Assembly (NCBI RefSeq): GCF_014490665.1
Contig: NZ_CP061038.1
Span: 3,906,001-3,970,000, forward strand
Direction: 5' to 3'
From: Sphingomonas alpina
GTDB taxonomy: Bacteria; Pseudomonadota; Alphaproteobacteria; Sphingomonadales; Sphingomonadaceae
Length of the DNA stretch: 64,000 nucleotides
Positions 39,903-50,338 of this stretch are shown here, one piece after another. The notes beneath the pieces were generated by a model. That model saw only the letters and a program-made list of their open reading frames with translations, ran no database searches and was not told the DNA's origin. The translations under genes were made by a program, and so were the position numbers. Position 1 is the first letter of the stretch; every line of letters starts with the position of its first letter.

Positions 39903-40660
39903 ATCACTTCTCCCCCGGCGATCGCAATCGCCTGTCCGGTGATCGATCCGCTGTCGGGCAGGCAAAGCCACAAGACGCTTGCCGCCACTTCCTCGGGCGT
40001 GATCAACCGCCCCTGCGGATTGAAGCGCGCAAGTTCGGCGCGCGCCGCGTCGGGCGTCCGGCCCGAGATGCGCGCGATATTGGCCGCGGCTTCGGCGACA
40101 ATCGCCGTATCGGTAAAGCCGGGGCAGACCGCATTCACGGTCACCGACGTTCCGGCGAGCTCGAGCGCGAGCGAGCGCGTGAGCCCCAGCACGCCATGCT
40201 TCGCCGCGGCATAGGCGGCGGTATAGGCATAGCCCTTGAGCGCGGCGGTGCTTGCCACGGTTACGATGCGCCCGGCGCTGGCGGCGCGAAGGTCGGGCAG
40301 CGCGGCTTGGGTGCAATGGAACACCGCGTCCAGATTGATCGCCATCATCCGCCGCCAACCGGCCGCATCGATCCGGGCAAAAGGCGTGGATTCGGCGGCG
40401 CCGGCATTGTTGATCAGGATCGTCACTGGCCCATTCGCCGCGCGGGCGTGCGCCAGCGCGGCATCGACCTGCGCGCGATCGGTGACATCGGCAGTCACGG
40501 CGGTCCCGTGCAACGCGTGCGCCAGCGCCTCGATCGGCGCGGCACGGCGCCCGACCAGTGTCAGCCGTGCCCCCTGCGCCGCGAGCGTGCGAGCGATCGC
40601 GGCGCCGATCCCGCTGCCGCCACCGGTCACGATTGCATGATGCCCCTCGAGCGGCCTCAT
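39899..40660 (-). CDS. Short-chain dehydrogenase/reductase
   Basis: A 253-residue classical SDR. The Rossmann motif [16 protein letters not shown] is at residues 12-27, NNAG near 86, and the catalytic Ser, Tyr and Lys appear in VTVASTAAL and [12 protein letters not shown]. It probably acts as a 3-hydroxyacyl-CoA dehydrogenase in the operon's beta-oxidation-like steps. The ATG at 40660 overlaps the stop of the monooxygenase gene (ATGA), which decides the start. Confidence 0.9.
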   Translation of the reverse strand: MRPLEGHHAIVTGGGSGIGAAIARTLAAQGARLTLVGRRAAPIEALAHALHGTAVTADVTDRAQVDAALAHARAANGPVTILINNAGAAESTPFARIDAAGWRRMMAINLDAVFHCTQAALPDLRAASAGRIVTVASTAALKGYAYTAAYAAAKHGVLGLTRSLALELAGTSVTVNAVCPGFTDTAIVAEAAANIARISGRTPDAARAELARFNPQGRLITPEEVAASVLWLCLPDSGSITGQAIAIAGGEVM

Positions 40661-42969
40661 GCCTTCAACACCGCTTGTTGCTCGGCCGCACGTTGCAGAT
40701 TGCGCCGCAGCTGGTCCATCCCCGCCTGATAAGGCGGCGGCACCGCCACCGCGCCATAGCCTTGCATCGCCGCGGCGCGCAGCGTCCACATCGGATCGAT
40801 CAGATGCGGTCGCGCAAGCGCGACCAGATCGGCGCGCCCTGCCGCCAGGATCGAATTGACGTGATCGGGCTCGAATATGTTGCCCACCGCCATCGTCGCC
40901 AGACGCGCCTCGTTGCGGATCTGGTCCGAAAAGGGCGTTTGAAACATCCGTCCATAAACCGGACGCGCCTCGATCGAGGTCTGACCCGCCGAGACGTCGA
41001 TCAGGTCGGCCCCCGCATCGGCAAAGGCTCGTGCGATCCGCACTGCCTCGTCGGGCGTGACGCCTGCCGCGCCGGTCCAGTCATGCGCGGAAATGCGCAC
41101 GGACATCGGTCGTCCGGCGGGCCATGCCGCGCGCATCGCCGCGAAGACTTCGAGCGGAAACCGCAGCCGGTTCTCCAGGCTCCCGCCATAATCATCGGTG
41201 CGCCGGTTCTGCAGCGGCGTGATGAAGGATGAAAGCAGATAGCCATGGGCCGCATGCAGCTCGACCATGTCGAAGCCTGCCGCGATTCCGCGCCGCGTCG
41301 CATCGACAAAGGCCTCGCGCACCGCATCCATATCGGCGCGCGTCATCGGCTGGGGTGCCTGATTGGCCGGCGACCAGGCGAGGTCTGACGCGGCGAGCAA
41401 TGGCCAATTGTCCGATTCGAGCGGTGCGTCCATGCCTTCCCAGCCGATCCGCGTCGATCCCTTGCTCCCCGCATGGCCGAGCTGGAGGCAGATTTTGGCC
41501 GCGCTGTTGGCATGGACGAAATCGGTGATCCGCCCCCAGGCCACCTGCTGCGCGTCGCTATAGAGTCCGGGACAACCGGGCGTGATCCGGCCGTCGGGCG
41601 TTACGCACGTCATCTCGGTGAACACCAGCCCGGCACCGCCCTGCGCACGCGTGCCATAATGCACCAGGTGGAAATCCTGCGGCACGCCGTTCACCGCCGA
41701 ATAGGTCGCCATTGGCGAGACGACGATGCGGTTTGCCAGCACCATCTCGCGCAATTGGAACGGCGCGAACATCGGCGGCGTGGCGGATGAGGCCGGATCG
41801 ACCGGCGCACCCGTCGCGTCACCCAGGAACCAGCGCTCGACCGACTCGAGCCAGGCGCGGTCGCGCTCGCGCAGATTTTCATGGCTGATCCGCTGACTCC
41901 GCGTCAGCAATGAATAAGCGAACTGGATCGGCGCGAAATCGAGATAGCGATCGAGCGTTTCGAACCATTCGGTTGAATTGCGCGCCGAGTTCTGGAGCTT
42001 GAGCACCTCGATGCTGCGTTCGGCCTGATATTCCGCAAGCGCATCCGCCTGGGCGAGCCCCGGCCGGTTCAGCACCTCGGCCAGTTTGATCGCGTCCTCG
42101 AGCGCGAGCTTGGTGCCCGATCCGATCGAGAAATGCGCGGTATGTGCGGCATCGCCGAGGAGGATCAGCTTGTCGTACGACCAGCGATCGCACAGCACAC
42201 GCCGGAAACTGAGCCACGCCGCCGATCCGCGCAGATGCGCCATATTGCCCATGAGCTTATGGCCGTCGAGATGCCTGGCGAACAGCGTTTCAGCGAAACG
42301 GCACGTCGCATCCTGATCCATGACGTCGAGCCCCAGCCCGCGCCATGTCGTCTCCGAACATTCGACGATGAAGGTCGATAGTCCGTCATCGAAGCGATAG
42401 GCATGCGCCCAGACCCAGCCATGAGGCGTCTGTTCGAACGCGAACGTGAACGCGTCGAATATCTTGTTCGTGCCGAGCCAGACGAACTTGTTCGCACGCT
42501 GCTGAATGTCGACGCCGAAATGCGCCGCATAGGCGTCGCGGCATTTGCTGTTCACGCCGTCCGCCGCGATGACGAGGTCATAATCGGCATAATCAGCCAG
42601 GTCGGCGGTGAACTCATGTTCGAAATGCAGCCGCACGCCCAGGTCGCGCGCGCGTTCCTGAAGGATCGCCAGCATCCGCTTGCGCCCGATGCCGATAAAG
42701 CCATGCCCTGACGACCGGATCGATTCGCCGCGGATACGCACATCGATGTCATCCCAATGGGCGAACTCGCCTTCGATGACGGCCGCGCTTACCGGGTCGT
42801 TGCAGCGCAGATTGGCAAGCGTCTGGTCAGAAAACACCACGCCCCAGCCAAAGGTGTCGCCGGCGCGGTTGCGTTCGAACAGGTCGACCTCATGCGCCGG
42901 ATCCGCCAATTTCATCGAAATCGCGAAATACAACCCGGCCGGGCCACCTCCAAGGCAGGCAATACGCAT
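40657..42969 (-). CDS. 2-aminobenzoyl-CoA (or salicylyl-CoA) monooxygenase/reductase, bifunctional
   Basis: A 770-residue fusion. Residues 1 to about 385 are a class A FAD monooxygenase ([17 protein letters not shown] at the FAD site, [20 protein letters not shown] near 275). Residues from about 398 are an old-yellow-enzyme domain ([35 protein letters not shown] near 568, [11 protein letters not shown]). This architecture is that of 2-aminobenzoyl-CoA monooxygenase/reductase of aerobic anthranilate degradation and of salicylyl-CoA 5-hydroxylase. It hydroxylates and then reduces the ring as a CoA thioester. It is the first gene of a seven-gene operon. No aryl-CoA ligase is in the window. The Rid and GcdH genes favour the amino substrate. 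Confidence 0.88.
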   Translation of the reverse strand: MRIACLGGGPAGLYFAISMKLADPAHEVDLFERNRAGDTFGWGVVFSDQTLANLRCNDPVSAAVIEGEFAHWDDIDVRIRGESIRSSGHGFIGIGRKRMLAILQERARDLGVRLHFEHEFTADLADYADYDLVIAADGVNSKCRDAYAAHFGVDIQQRANKFVWLGTNKIFDAFTFAFEQTPHGWVWAHAYRFDDGLSTFIVECSETTWRGLGLDVMDQDATCRFAETLFARHLDGHKLMGNMAHLRGSAAWLSFRRVLCDRWSYDKLILLGDAAHTAHFSIGSGTKLALEDAIKLAEVLNRPGLAQADALAEYQAERSIEVLKLQNSARNSTEWFETLDRYLDFAPIQFAYSLLTRSQRISHENLRERDRAWLESVERWFLGDATGAPVDPASSATPPMFAPFQLREMVLANRIVVSPMATYSAVNGVPQDFHLVHYGTRAQGGAGLVFTEMTCVTPDGRITPGCPGLYSDAQQVAWGRITDFVHANSAAKICLQLGHAGSKGSTRIGWEGMDAPLESDNWPLLAASDLAWSPANQAPQPMTRADMDAVREAFVDATRRGIAAGFDMVELHAAHGYLLSSFITPLQNRRTDDYGGSLENRLRFPLEVFAAMRAAWPAGRPMSVRISAHDWTGAAGVTPDEAVRIARAFADAGADLIDVSAGQTSIEARPVYGRMFQTPFSDQIRNEARLATMAVGNIFEPDHVNSILAAGRADLVALARPHLIDPMWTLRAAAMQGYGAVAVPPPYQAGMDQLRRNLQRAAEQQAVLKA

Positions 42970-42992
42970 CGTCTCTCCTTGGCTTATAATGA

Positions 42993-43008
42993 TTTATGCT
43001 TAAAACGA
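42993..43008. promoter_or_regulatory. Candidate operator shared with the TonB receptor, copy 2
   Basis: TTTATGCTTAAAACGA, 24 bp upstream of the monooxygenase start, in the only promoter-sized gap of the operon. It matches 35647-35662 in 14 of 16 bases. Confidence 0.5.
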
Positions 43009-43242
43009 TTTTGCTCGACTTGGCAAGACGCATCGCCTTTCCGCCCCCGTTCGGGGACGGCGCCTCTTTCCGAATAGGGGGTCAGGACCTGTTAAAGGCT
43101 TGCGGAACCTTGATCGGCTTTTCGACCACCGCATCCGAAAGCTGCCGGACGGCTGGACCAGCAGAAAGAGCCCGTCGGAATCAAAAGCCTTGAGGGGCCG
43201 CAGGGCGGGTTTAAGTGCCCGAATCTGTGTAACCGTAAGCAT
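43000..43242 (-). pseudogene. Truncated P4-type integrase, N-terminal Arm-binding fragment
   Basis: From ATG 43242 the frame reads LTVTQIRALKPALRPLKAFD then SDGLFLLVQPSGS, which matches the start of the DUF4102 arm-type DNA-binding domain of P4-like tyrosine integrases. After about 35 residues (near 43137) the match ends and the remainder is not protein-like; the catalytic domain is gone. It lies about 145 bp from the 3' end of tRNA-Thr, where such integrases normally sit, so it marks an old integration event. Confidence 0.75.
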
Positions 43243-43387
43243 GAGGCCATGCCGCCTGAACTGCTTGTAGCCCCACGTTTCGTGGCCCCTTTTTGAGTGA
43301 GTCACGGCGGAGCATAATGAGATTTTATGGGATCGCCGAGGGGCAGTTTACCGCAGATTTCTGCGGTTTTTAAGAGGCGCTATGTAC

Positions 43388-43463
43388 TGGTGCCGCTTAC
43401 AGGACTCGAACCTGTGACCCCCGCATTACGAATGCGATGCTCTACCAACTGAGCTAAAGCGGC
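43388..43463 (-). tRNA. tRNA-Thr (anticodon CGT)
   Basis: The minus strand folds as a complete tRNA: acceptor GCCGCTT paired with AAGCGGC, D arm GCTCAGTTGGTAGAGC, anticodon stem TCGCA/TGCGG with loop TTCGTAA, TPC arm with GGTTCGAGTCC, and an encoded CCA. Anticodon CGT reads ACG (Thr). The adjacent integrase fragment makes its 3' end a likely attachment site. Confidence 0.95.
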
Positions 43464-43681
43464 ATACCGGCCGGGCCCGCAACGAGCCCCGGCAAGGTCG
43501 CGGCGGTTAGCAGGTCCTCCGGGGCCTGACAAGCGCCGCGCGCACCGCCCATCTCGACCGCCCGCCGCAACCGTCCAACCAAAGCCCCGGCGCGCGCAAT
43601 GCCTTTACGCAACGTTTACCACATCCAGTGCACAACGGCCGGGTAATGGACGGTTGTTTGTCCGGTGAGGGCCTTTGCGTA

Positions 43682-44992
43682 ATGGATAATGTTCGCGGCT
43701 TCGACGAGGATCGGACCGGCACGGATGACGAGGCCGCCTATGCTGGTGGCGCCGAACCCGCGCTCGACATCGGCAGCGACGAGCGCCGGATGCATGTCCG
43801 CGCCTATAATCACTGGGTATCGCTGCTACGCGGCCGCGCCTATCCCTCGATCGAGGATCTCGACCCCGCCAGCATCGCTGATTTCGGGCCGCACAGCGTG
43901 CTGCTCGACTTCTCGCGCGGGATCGAGGATCCGATCATCGCCTTTCTCGGCAGCGCGCTGCGCGAGGAATGCGGGCTCGATTCGTCGGTCACCCAGATCT
44001 CCCAGGTGCCGAGCCGCTCGCTGCTGTCGCGCCTGACCGACCATTATCTGCAGATCATCGCCAATCGCGCGCCGATCGGCTTCGAGGCCGAATTCGTCGC
44101 CACGCGCGGCCATAACACCATGTATCGCGGCATATTGATGCCCTTCTCGTCCGACGAGGACACGATCGATTTCATCTATGGCGTGATCAACTGGAAAGAG
44201 TTGGTCGATGCCGAGACCCAGGCCAAGCTTGATGCCGAGGTCGCCGAATCGGTCCGCGCCGCACCGCGCACGCCCGCCAATGCGCCGGTCTGGGCCGATG
44301 GCCCCAGCGCCGGGTTCGACGATGCCGATTCCGCTGCCGATGCCGAATCGGTCGAGTCCGATACCGCGTCCGACGCCGGCGCCGATGACGGCACGCCGGT
44401 GCTCGGCGCCAGCCTGTCCGATCAGCTGATGCTGGCACAGCAGACCGCCGCCGCGGTCCGTGCGCACGACACGCGCAGCCGCGCGACGCTGTATCGCGCG
44501 CTGGGCCGGGCGCATGACTTCGCCGCCTGTGCCGATGCCGATCCGGCCGGGTACCAGGCGTTGCTCGACAAGGCAGGGATCGCCGTGCAGTTGCGCGCGC
44601 CGATGACGCCGATCGTCAAGCTCGTGTTCGGCCCCGATTACGACAAGACGCGCCTGACCGAATTCGCCACCGTCCTGTCGCATGCGCGCCGCGAAGGTGT
44701 CGCGACCGGCGGGCTGGGCGCGTTTCTGGACGGGTTCGAGGGTGGCATCAAGGGCGTGGTCAAGGCCGAACGCGCGCTGCGCCAGCCCGCATCCAAGGCG
44801 CCGACCGACCCGAGCGACGCATTGCGCAGCCGGCCGACCCTGGCGAGCGTATCGATCGACACGCACGTTGCACGGGGCGATTATGTCGTGCTGCTGGCCC
44901 GTGCCGGTGCCGGTGACACGCTCGACATCGTCGCCGCGATCGACGACGATAGCGTTCTGACCCACCGCGCGATGCGCGCCGCCGCCGACTAA
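43682..44992 (+). CDS. PAS-domain protein with acidic linker
   Basis: A 436-residue protein. The N-terminal part (VRAYNHWVSLLRGRAYPSIE, DLDPASIADFGPHSVLLDFS, GILMPFSSDEDTIDFIYGVI) fits the PAS_5-type sensory domain found in alphaproteobacteria. An Ala/Asp/Ser-rich acidic linker follows (about residues 200-245), then a helical C-terminal region I do not recognise. There is no histidine kinase or cyclase domain. The start ATG 43682 has AGGG about 10 nt upstream; 43628 and 43646 are alternatives. Probably a soluble signalling or scaffold protein. Confidence 0.75.
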   Translation: MDNVRGFDEDRTGTDDEAAYAGGAEPALDIGSDERRMHVRAYNHWVSLLRGRAYPSIEDLDPASIADFGPHSVLLDFSRGIEDPIIAFLGSALREECGLDSSVTQISQVPSRSLLSRLTDHYLQIIANRAPIGFEAEFVATRGHNTMYRGILMPFSSDEDTIDFIYGVINWKELVDAETQAKLDAEVAESVRAAPRTPANAPVWADGPSAGFDDADSAADAESVESDTASDAGADDGTPVLGASLSDQLMLAQQTAAAVRAHDTRSRATLYRALGRAHDFAACADADPAGYQALLDKAGIAVQLRAPMTPIVKLVFGPDYDKTRLTEFATVLSHARREGVATGGLGAFLDGFEGGIKGVVKAERALRQPASKAPTDPSDALRSRPTLASVSIDTHVARGDYVVLLARAGAGDTLDIVAAIDDDSVLTHRAMRAAAD

Positions 44993-45044
44993 GCCCACCC
45001 CTTACGCTCAAGAGCAAACTTGGCTTGCGCCGAATCACCCTCCC

Positions 45045-45134
45045 CCGTTCGGGCTAAACTGTCGAAGTCCCGTTCTTTCTTGCGGCAAAGGCAGCCGAAG
45101 AAGAACAACCCTTCGACAGGCGCAAGGCGAACGG
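45045..45134. repeat. REP-like inverted repeat pair
   Basis: Two inverted arms of about 30 bp share CTTCGACAG with flanking GAACGG and lie in the gap between convergent genes. They resemble the CCTTCGACAGGC-type palindromes that I recall as widespread in sphingomonad intergenic regions. Possible transcription end or recombination site. Confidence 0.55.
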
Positions 45135-45167
45135 AAAGGGCGTGGATCAATTCAGCTCCAAACCGCT

Positions 45168-45488
45168 CTAGGACGCCGTGGACAGTTTCATCAGAATCAG
45201 CCCGCTGACGATCAGCAGCGCGGCGACGATCCGCATGACGCTGAGCTGTTCGTCCAGCAAGGCGACGCCCAGGACAAAGGCGCCCACTGCGCCGATACCG
45301 GTCCAAATCATATAGGCCGTACCGAGCGGCAGCGTCTTCATCGAGATCGAGAGCAGCGAGAAGCTGGCGATCATCGCGACCAGCGTGATGGCCGATGGTC
45401 CGATCCGGGTGAAGCCGTGCGATTGCTTCATGAAGAACGCCCAGACGACCTCAAGCAGACCGGCGATGCCCAACAAAATCCAAGCCAT
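45168..45488 (-). CDS. gdx: SMR-family guanidinium exporter (Gdx/SugE type)
   Basis: A 106-residue, four-helix small multidrug resistance protein. The ATG at 45488 is chosen because GGGAGAG precedes it. The conserved helix-1 Glu is in AGLLEVVWAFFMKQSHGFTR, and GTAYMIWTGIGAVGAFVLGV is the Gdx/SugE-like second half. Gdx proteins exchange guanidinium for protons as antiparallel dimers in the inner membrane. The candidate guanidine-II aptamer just upstream strongly supports guanidinium over quaternary ammonium as substrate. Confidence 0.88.
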   Translation of the reverse strand: MAWILLGIAGLLEVVWAFFMKQSHGFTRIGPSAITLVAMIASFSLLSISMKTLPLGTAYMIWTGIGAVGAFVLGVALLDEQLSVMRIVAALLIVSGLILMKLSTAS

Positions 45489-45509
45489 GCGGCTCTCCCT
45501 TCGGAAAAG

Positions 45510-45556
45510 CCGGGTCGTCCCGGACATTGGCCCATGCTGGGGGAGGGCGTGGCCTC
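45510..45556 (-). promoter_or_regulatory. Candidate guanidine-II (mini-ykkC) riboswitch
   Basis: On the minus strand, 21 nt before the gdx start, CCGGG-ACGA-CCCGG forms a hairpin with the diagnostic ACGR tetraloop. Nineteen nt further upstream GAGG-CCACGC-CCTC forms a second short hairpin whose loop contains ACG but not a clean ACGR. Guanidine-II switches consist of two such hairpins and commonly precede gdx/sugE. The imperfect first loop keeps confidence moderate. Confidence 0.55.
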
Positions 45557-45695
45557 ACAGGAGCGATCTAGGATGCCGACGCCGCTCGATCAAGGCGGCC
45601 GCCCTGGCGCGCGGGAGAGCGGCTTTGGCGAAGTTGGACATTGTGCACTGCCACAAGGGTTGAGGTCGAAACGCGACCGGCGCATAGGTCGCCGC

Positions 45696-48600
45696 ATGGC
45701 TAAGACTATGCTCAAATCGCTGTCGGATGCGCTTGCCGTCCGGCTGACCAAAGGCGCGCTTCCGGGCGAATTGCAGGGGTTCGGCAAAGCCGAACGGGGA
45801 GAGGCCGCCATGTTCATGGCGGCGACCGCAGAGACCCGCGCGCCCGGTATCCCCGTCCTCTCGCTCGAGGCGATGGCCGGCACCGACCCGCGGCGCCGCA
45901 TGCGACTCGCCATCGTCAATGACGACATGCCCTTCCTGGTCGATTCGATCGCCGCGACGATCGGCGCGCACAACATCGTCATCGACCGAATCATCCACCC
46001 GGTCGTCCGGGTGACGCGCGGGGCCGGCGGCGTGCTGGGCAAGGTGAGCGACGATGCCAGTTCCGGGGGCGCCCCCGAATCGATGATCTATATCGAGATG
46101 GAGCGCGCCGACGCGCGCGAGCGCCGCGACCTGCTCACCGCGCTCGAACGGAATCTGCGCGATGTGCGCTCGGCAGTGGCCGACTGGCCGGCACTGCAGG
46201 GCGCTCTCGGCGACGACATTGCCCGACTCGGCCAGAATGAAGGCGCAGCGCTGCTGCAATGGTTCCTCGACGGAAACATGACGCTGCTCGGCCATGAGAA
46301 ATGGCATGTCGACGGCACATGCGCTGCGCAGCTCGGCATCAGCCGCCATGGGCATGACGTGCCGGTGCTCGCCGACGCCTCACGCCTGCTGGCAATCAAA
46401 TGGTTCGAAAAGGGCGGCGAAGCGCCTCTGTTGCTCAAGTCCAACCTGATCTCAGGCGTGCATCGCCAGGTGCCGCTCGATCTGGTGCTGGTTCCGATCA
46501 TGGCGGGCAAGAAGGTCACCGGCCTGTCGATCCATGCCGGGCTGTGGACCAGCGCCGCGCTCGGCGCGCCGCCGCAGGAGGTGCCGGTACTGCGCGCACG
46601 GCTCACCGCGCTGGAGGCGAAGTTCGGCTTCGATCCCAAGGGCCATACCGGCAAGGCGCTCACCCATGCGCTGGCCGCCCTGCCGCACGACCTGGTCACC
46701 GCGTTCGACACCGAACAGCTCGAGGAACTGGCGCTGACCGCCATGTCGCTGGCCGACCGGCCCCGGCCCAAGCTGGTGCTGGTGCGCTCGACGCTCGGCC
46801 GCCATCTGTTCGCGTTCGTGTGGCTGCCACGCGACGATTTGACCACCGCGCGGCGCGTCGCGATCGGCGAGATGCTCGCCGAGGCGGCCAATGCCAGCCT
46901 GCTCAACTGGTCGATCGCGCTCGAGGACGGCGTGGTCGCGATGATGCGCTTCACCCTCGACCTGCGCGGCGACGGCCATATGCCTGACGCGGCCCCGCTC
47001 GACGCGCGGCTCGGCCGCATGGTGCGCGGCTGGGTGCCGGCGATCGAGGCGGCGCTTTCCGATAGCGTCGAGCCGGCTCGCGCCGCGCGCATGGCGCTGC
47101 GCTACGCCAATTGCTTCCCGCAAGGCTATCGCACCGCCAACCCGCCCGAAGAGGCGGCGCGCGATATCGTGCGGCTGTCGCGGCTGGAGACGCCCGACGA
47201 CCGCTCGGTCCGGCTCTACCGCGACGGCGCCGGGCTGGCACGACTCAAGATCTACCGCCTCGGCGGGGCGCTCGCTTTGTCGGACGCAGTGCCGGTGCTG
47301 GAGAATTTCGGCTTCCGCGTGATCGAGGAAGTACCGACCGCGCTCGCCGACGATGCCCAGGCCTTTGTCCATGAGTTCCTGATCGAGATCGGACTCGGGG
47401 CCGGACGCGACGCGTTGGGCGGCGATCCCGCGATCCTCGAAAATGCCATCGCCGCGGTGCTCGAAAACAAGGCGGAGAATGACGCGTTCAACCGGCTGAT
47501 CGTCGATGCCGGCATGGCGCCGGGCGCGGTCGTGCTGTTCCGCGCCTGGTTCCGCTATCTGCGCCAGGCGGGGATGACCTATGGCCTGGTCACCGTCGTC
47601 GACGCGCTGCGCCGTGCACCGAAGGTCGCCGCCTCGCTGATCGACCGGTTCAACGCCGCGCACGACCCGGCGCGCGCCGCCAAGGCCGCCGCCGCGGTCG
47701 AGGCCGCCGATGGCGCGATCGAACGCGGGCTCGATGCCGTGTCGGCAATCGACGATGACCGCATCCTGCGCGCGCTGTACAGCGTGATCGCCGCGACGCT
47801 GCGCACCAACGCCTTTGCGCCGGCAGGACAAGTCGCGCTGGCGTTCAAGCTCGACAGCCATCTCGTTCCCGGCCTGCCCGCGCCGGTGCCGTGGCGCGAG
47901 ATCTGGGTCTATTCCCCGCGGGTCGAAGGCATCCATTTGCGCGCCGGCCCGGTCGCGCGCGGCGGCCTGCGCTGGTCCGACCGACGCGACGACTTCCGCA
48001 CCGAGATCCTCGGGCTGATGAAGGCGCAGCGCGTCAAGAACGCGGTGATCGTGCCGACCGGCGCCAAGGGCGGCTTCTATCCCAAGCAGCTCCCGGCATC
48101 GTCGAGTCGCGACGCCTGGCTCGCCGAAGGCACCGAGAGCTACCGCGTGTTCATCCGCTCGCTGCTGTCGATCACCGACAACATCGTCGAGAACAAGGTC
48201 GTCCATCCCCGCTCGGTCGTGATCCATGACGGCGAGGATCCCTATTTCGTGGTCGCCGCCGACAAGGGCACCGCGACCTTCAGCGATGTCGCCAACGCGA
48301 TCGCGCTCGAGCATAATTTCTGGCTCGGCGATGCGTTCGCGAGCGGCGGCTCGGTCGGATACGACCACAAGGCGATGGGCATCACCGCCAAGGGCGCCTG
48401 GCTCTCGGTGCAACGTCACTTCGCCGAGCGCGGCGTCGATGTGCAGACCCAGTCGATCAGCGTGGTCGGGTGCGGCGACATGTCGGGCGACGTGTTCGGC
48501 AACGGCATGCTTCTGTCGAAGACGCTCAAGATCCTCGCCGCGTTCGACCATCGCCACATCTTCCTCGACCCCGATCCCGATCCGGCGGCAAGCTGGGAGG

Positions 48601-50330
48601 AGCGCAACCGGATGTTCGCGCTGCCGCGGTCGAGCTGGGCGGATTATGACGCCAAGCTGATCTCCAAGGGTGGCGGCGTGTTCCCGCGCACCGACAAGAC
48701 GATCAAGCTGTCGAAGCAGATTCGCGCCGCACTTGGCCTCGACATGGCAGAGATCGAACCCACCGCCCTGATCTCCGAGATATTGAAGAGCCAGGTCGAC
48801 CTGATCTGGTTCGGCGGCATCGGCACCTATGTGAAGGCGGCGGCCGAGAACAACATCCAGGTCGGCGATCCCGCCAATGACCGGCTGCGCGTCAATACCG
48901 AGGAGCTGCGCGCGACCGCGATCGGCGAGGGCGCCAATCTCGGCGTCACCCAGGCCGGTCGCATCGCCTTTGCCGCGCGTGGTGGACGGATCAACACCGA
49001 CTTCATCGACAATTCGGCCGGGGTCGATTGCTCGGATAACGAGGTCAACATCAAGATCGCGCTCAACCGCGAGATGATCGAGGGCCGTCTCGCTTACGAC
49101 AAGCGCAATGTGCTGCTCGCCAGCATGACCGACGATGTCGCGCATCTGGTGCTCGAGGACAACCGGCTGCAGACGCTCGCCCTTTCGGTGATGGAGCATG
49201 ACGGATCGCAGGCGCTGCCCAGCTATGTCCGCGTGATCGAGATCTTCGAGGATGGCGGGCGGCTCGACCGTGCGGTCGAGGGACTGGCGTCGAACGACGA
49301 TCTGCTGCGCCGTGTACAGGAGCATCGCGGCCTGACCCGGCCCGAACTCGCAGTGCTGCTCGCGACCGCGAAGCTCGCGCTGCAGGATTCGATCGAGCAT
49401 GGCGATCTCGGCACCGACCCGGAGCTGGCACCCGATCTCCATGCCGCCTTCCCGCCGGCGATGCGCAAGAAGTTCGCCGCCGCAATCGACAGCCACCGCC
49501 TGCGCGGCGAGATCGTCGCGACCAAGCTCGCCAATCGCATCATCAACCGCATGGGCGTGCTCTATCCGTTCGAGCTCGCCGAGGAGGAAGGTGCCGCGAT
49601 GAGCGACATCGCGGCGATGTTCGTCGTCGCCGAACGGCTGTTCGACCTGCCCGCATTGTGGAAGGAGATCGAGACTGCGGCGATGCCGGAAGTCGCGCGC
49701 ATCGCGCTGTTCGACGAGGTGGCGGTGGCGACGCGCGCGCAGATCGCCGATCTGCTGCGCATCACCCATCCCGGCACCGGCCCCGGCGAAGTGCTCGCGC
49801 GCATCGCCAAGGGCATTGGCGAGCTCGACAAGCAGCACAAGTCGCTGCTCCGCGACGAAGCCAATGCGCAGAGCGCGCGAATCGCCGGCCGGCTCGAAGA
49901 GGCCGGCGCGCCAAAGAAGCTGGTGCAGAAGGTCGTGCGGCTGTTCGAACTCGACGGCGCGGTTGGTCTCGCCGATCTCGGTAACCGGCTGAAGCTCGAC
50001 GAGACGGTGCTGACTCATGCCTTTACCCGGCTCGGCCAGGCGCTCGGCCTTGACTGGGCGCAGACCAATGCCGCACGAATCAGCCCGAGCGACCCATGGG
50101 AGCGGCTGCTGATCGCCGGCCTGGCCCGCGACTTCCAGCAGTTGCGGCTCGACTTTCTCGGCCGCAGCGAGCGTGATCCGCAGGCACTGGTCGAGAGCTG
50201 GCTGACGGCGAATGCCCAGCGCGTGGCGCAATTCAAGGCAGTGGTCGACCGCGCTCGCAACGCGCCCGCGCCGAATGCGGCAATGCTCGCGCAGATTGCA
50301 GGCCAGGCCCGGGTGTTGTTGGGGCGGTGA
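45696..50330 (+). CDS. NAD-specific glutamate dehydrogenase, large (180-kDa) type
   Basis: A 1544-residue enzyme that oxidatively deaminates glutamate to 2-oxoglutarate and ammonium with NAD. The long N-terminal regulatory part includes MRLAIVNDDMPFLVDSIAAT. The catalytic core has GGLRWSDRRDDFRTEILGLM, RVKNAVIVPTGAKGGFYPKQ near residues 757-795, and GCGDMSGDVFGNGMLLS. The usual length of this class is about 1,550-1,620 residues. The start at 45696 (MAKTMLKSLSDALAVRL) is the first that gives protein-like sequence; its ribosome site (AGG) is weak. Upstream in-frame sequence overlaps the divergent gdx leader and is not coding. Cytoplasmic. Confidence 0.95.
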   Translation: MAKTMLKSLSDALAVRLTKGALPGELQGFGKAERGEAAMFMAATAETRAPGIPVLSLEAMAGTDPRRRMRLAIVNDDMPFLVDSIAATIGAHNIVIDRIIHPVVRVTRGAGGVLGKVSDDASSGGAPESMIYIEMERADARERRDLLTALERNLRDVRSAVADWPALQGALGDDIARLGQNEGAALLQWFLDGNMTLLGHEKWHVDGTCAAQLGISRHGHDVPVLADASRLLAIKWFEKGGEAPLLLKSNLISGVHRQVPLDLVLVPIMAGKKVTGLSIHAGLWTSAALGAPPQEVPVLRARLTALEAKFGFDPKGHTGKALTHALAALPHDLVTAFDTEQLEELALTAMSLADRPRPKLVLVRSTLGRHLFAFVWLPRDDLTTARRVAIGEMLAEAANASLLNWSIALEDGVVAMMRFTLDLRGDGHMPDAAPLDARLGRMVRGWVPAIEAALSDSVEPARAARMALRYANCFPQGYRTANPPEEAARDIVRLSRLETPDDRSVRLYRDGAGLARLKIYRLGGALALSDAVPVLENFGFRVIEEVPTALADDAQAFVHEFLIEIGLGAGRDALGGDPAILENAIAAVLENKAENDAFNRLIVDAGMAPGAVVLFRAWFRYLRQAGMTYGLVTVVDALRRAPKVAASLIDRFNAAHDPARAAKAAAAVEAADGAIERGLDAVSAIDDDRILRALYSVIAATLRTNAFAPAGQVALAFKLDSHLVPGLPAPVPWREIWVYSPRVEGIHLRAGPVARGGLRWSDRRDDFRTEILGLMKAQRVKNAVIVPTGAKGGFYPKQLPASSSRDAWLAEGTESYRVFIRSLLSITDNIVENKVVHPRSVVIHDGEDPYFVVAADKGTATFSDVANAIALEHNFWLGDAFASGGSVGYDHKAMGITAKGAWLSVQRHFAERGVDVQTQSISVVGCGDMSGDVFGNGMLLSKTLKILAAFDHRHIFLDPDPDPAASWEERNRMFALPRSSWADYDAKLISKGGGVFPRTDKTIKLSKQIRAALGLDMAEIEPTALISEILKSQVDLIWFGGIGTYVKAAAENNIQVGDPANDRLRVNTEELRATAIGEGANLGVTQAGRIAFAARGGRINTDFIDNSAGVDCSDNEVNIKIALNREMIEGRLAYDKRNVLLASMTDDVAHLVLEDNRLQTLALSVMEHDGSQALPSYVRVIEIFEDGGRLDRAVEGLASNDDLLRRVQEHRGLTRPELAVLLATAKLALQDSIEHGDLGTDPELAPDLHAAFPPAMRKKFAAAIDSHRLRGEIVATKLANRIINRMGVLYPFELAEEEGAAMSDIAAMFVVAERLFDLPALWKEIETAAMPEVARIALFDEVAVATRAQIADLLRITHPGTGPGEVLARIAKGIGELDKQHKSLLRDEANAQSARIAGRLEEAGAPKKLVQKVVRLFELDGAVGLADLGNRLKLDETVLTHAFTRLGQALGLDWAQTNAARISPSDPWERLLIAGLARDFQQLRLDFLGRSERDPQALVESWLTANAQRVAQFKAVVDRARNAPAPNAAMLAQIAGQARVLLGR

Positions 50331-50338
50331 CGGCTTAG

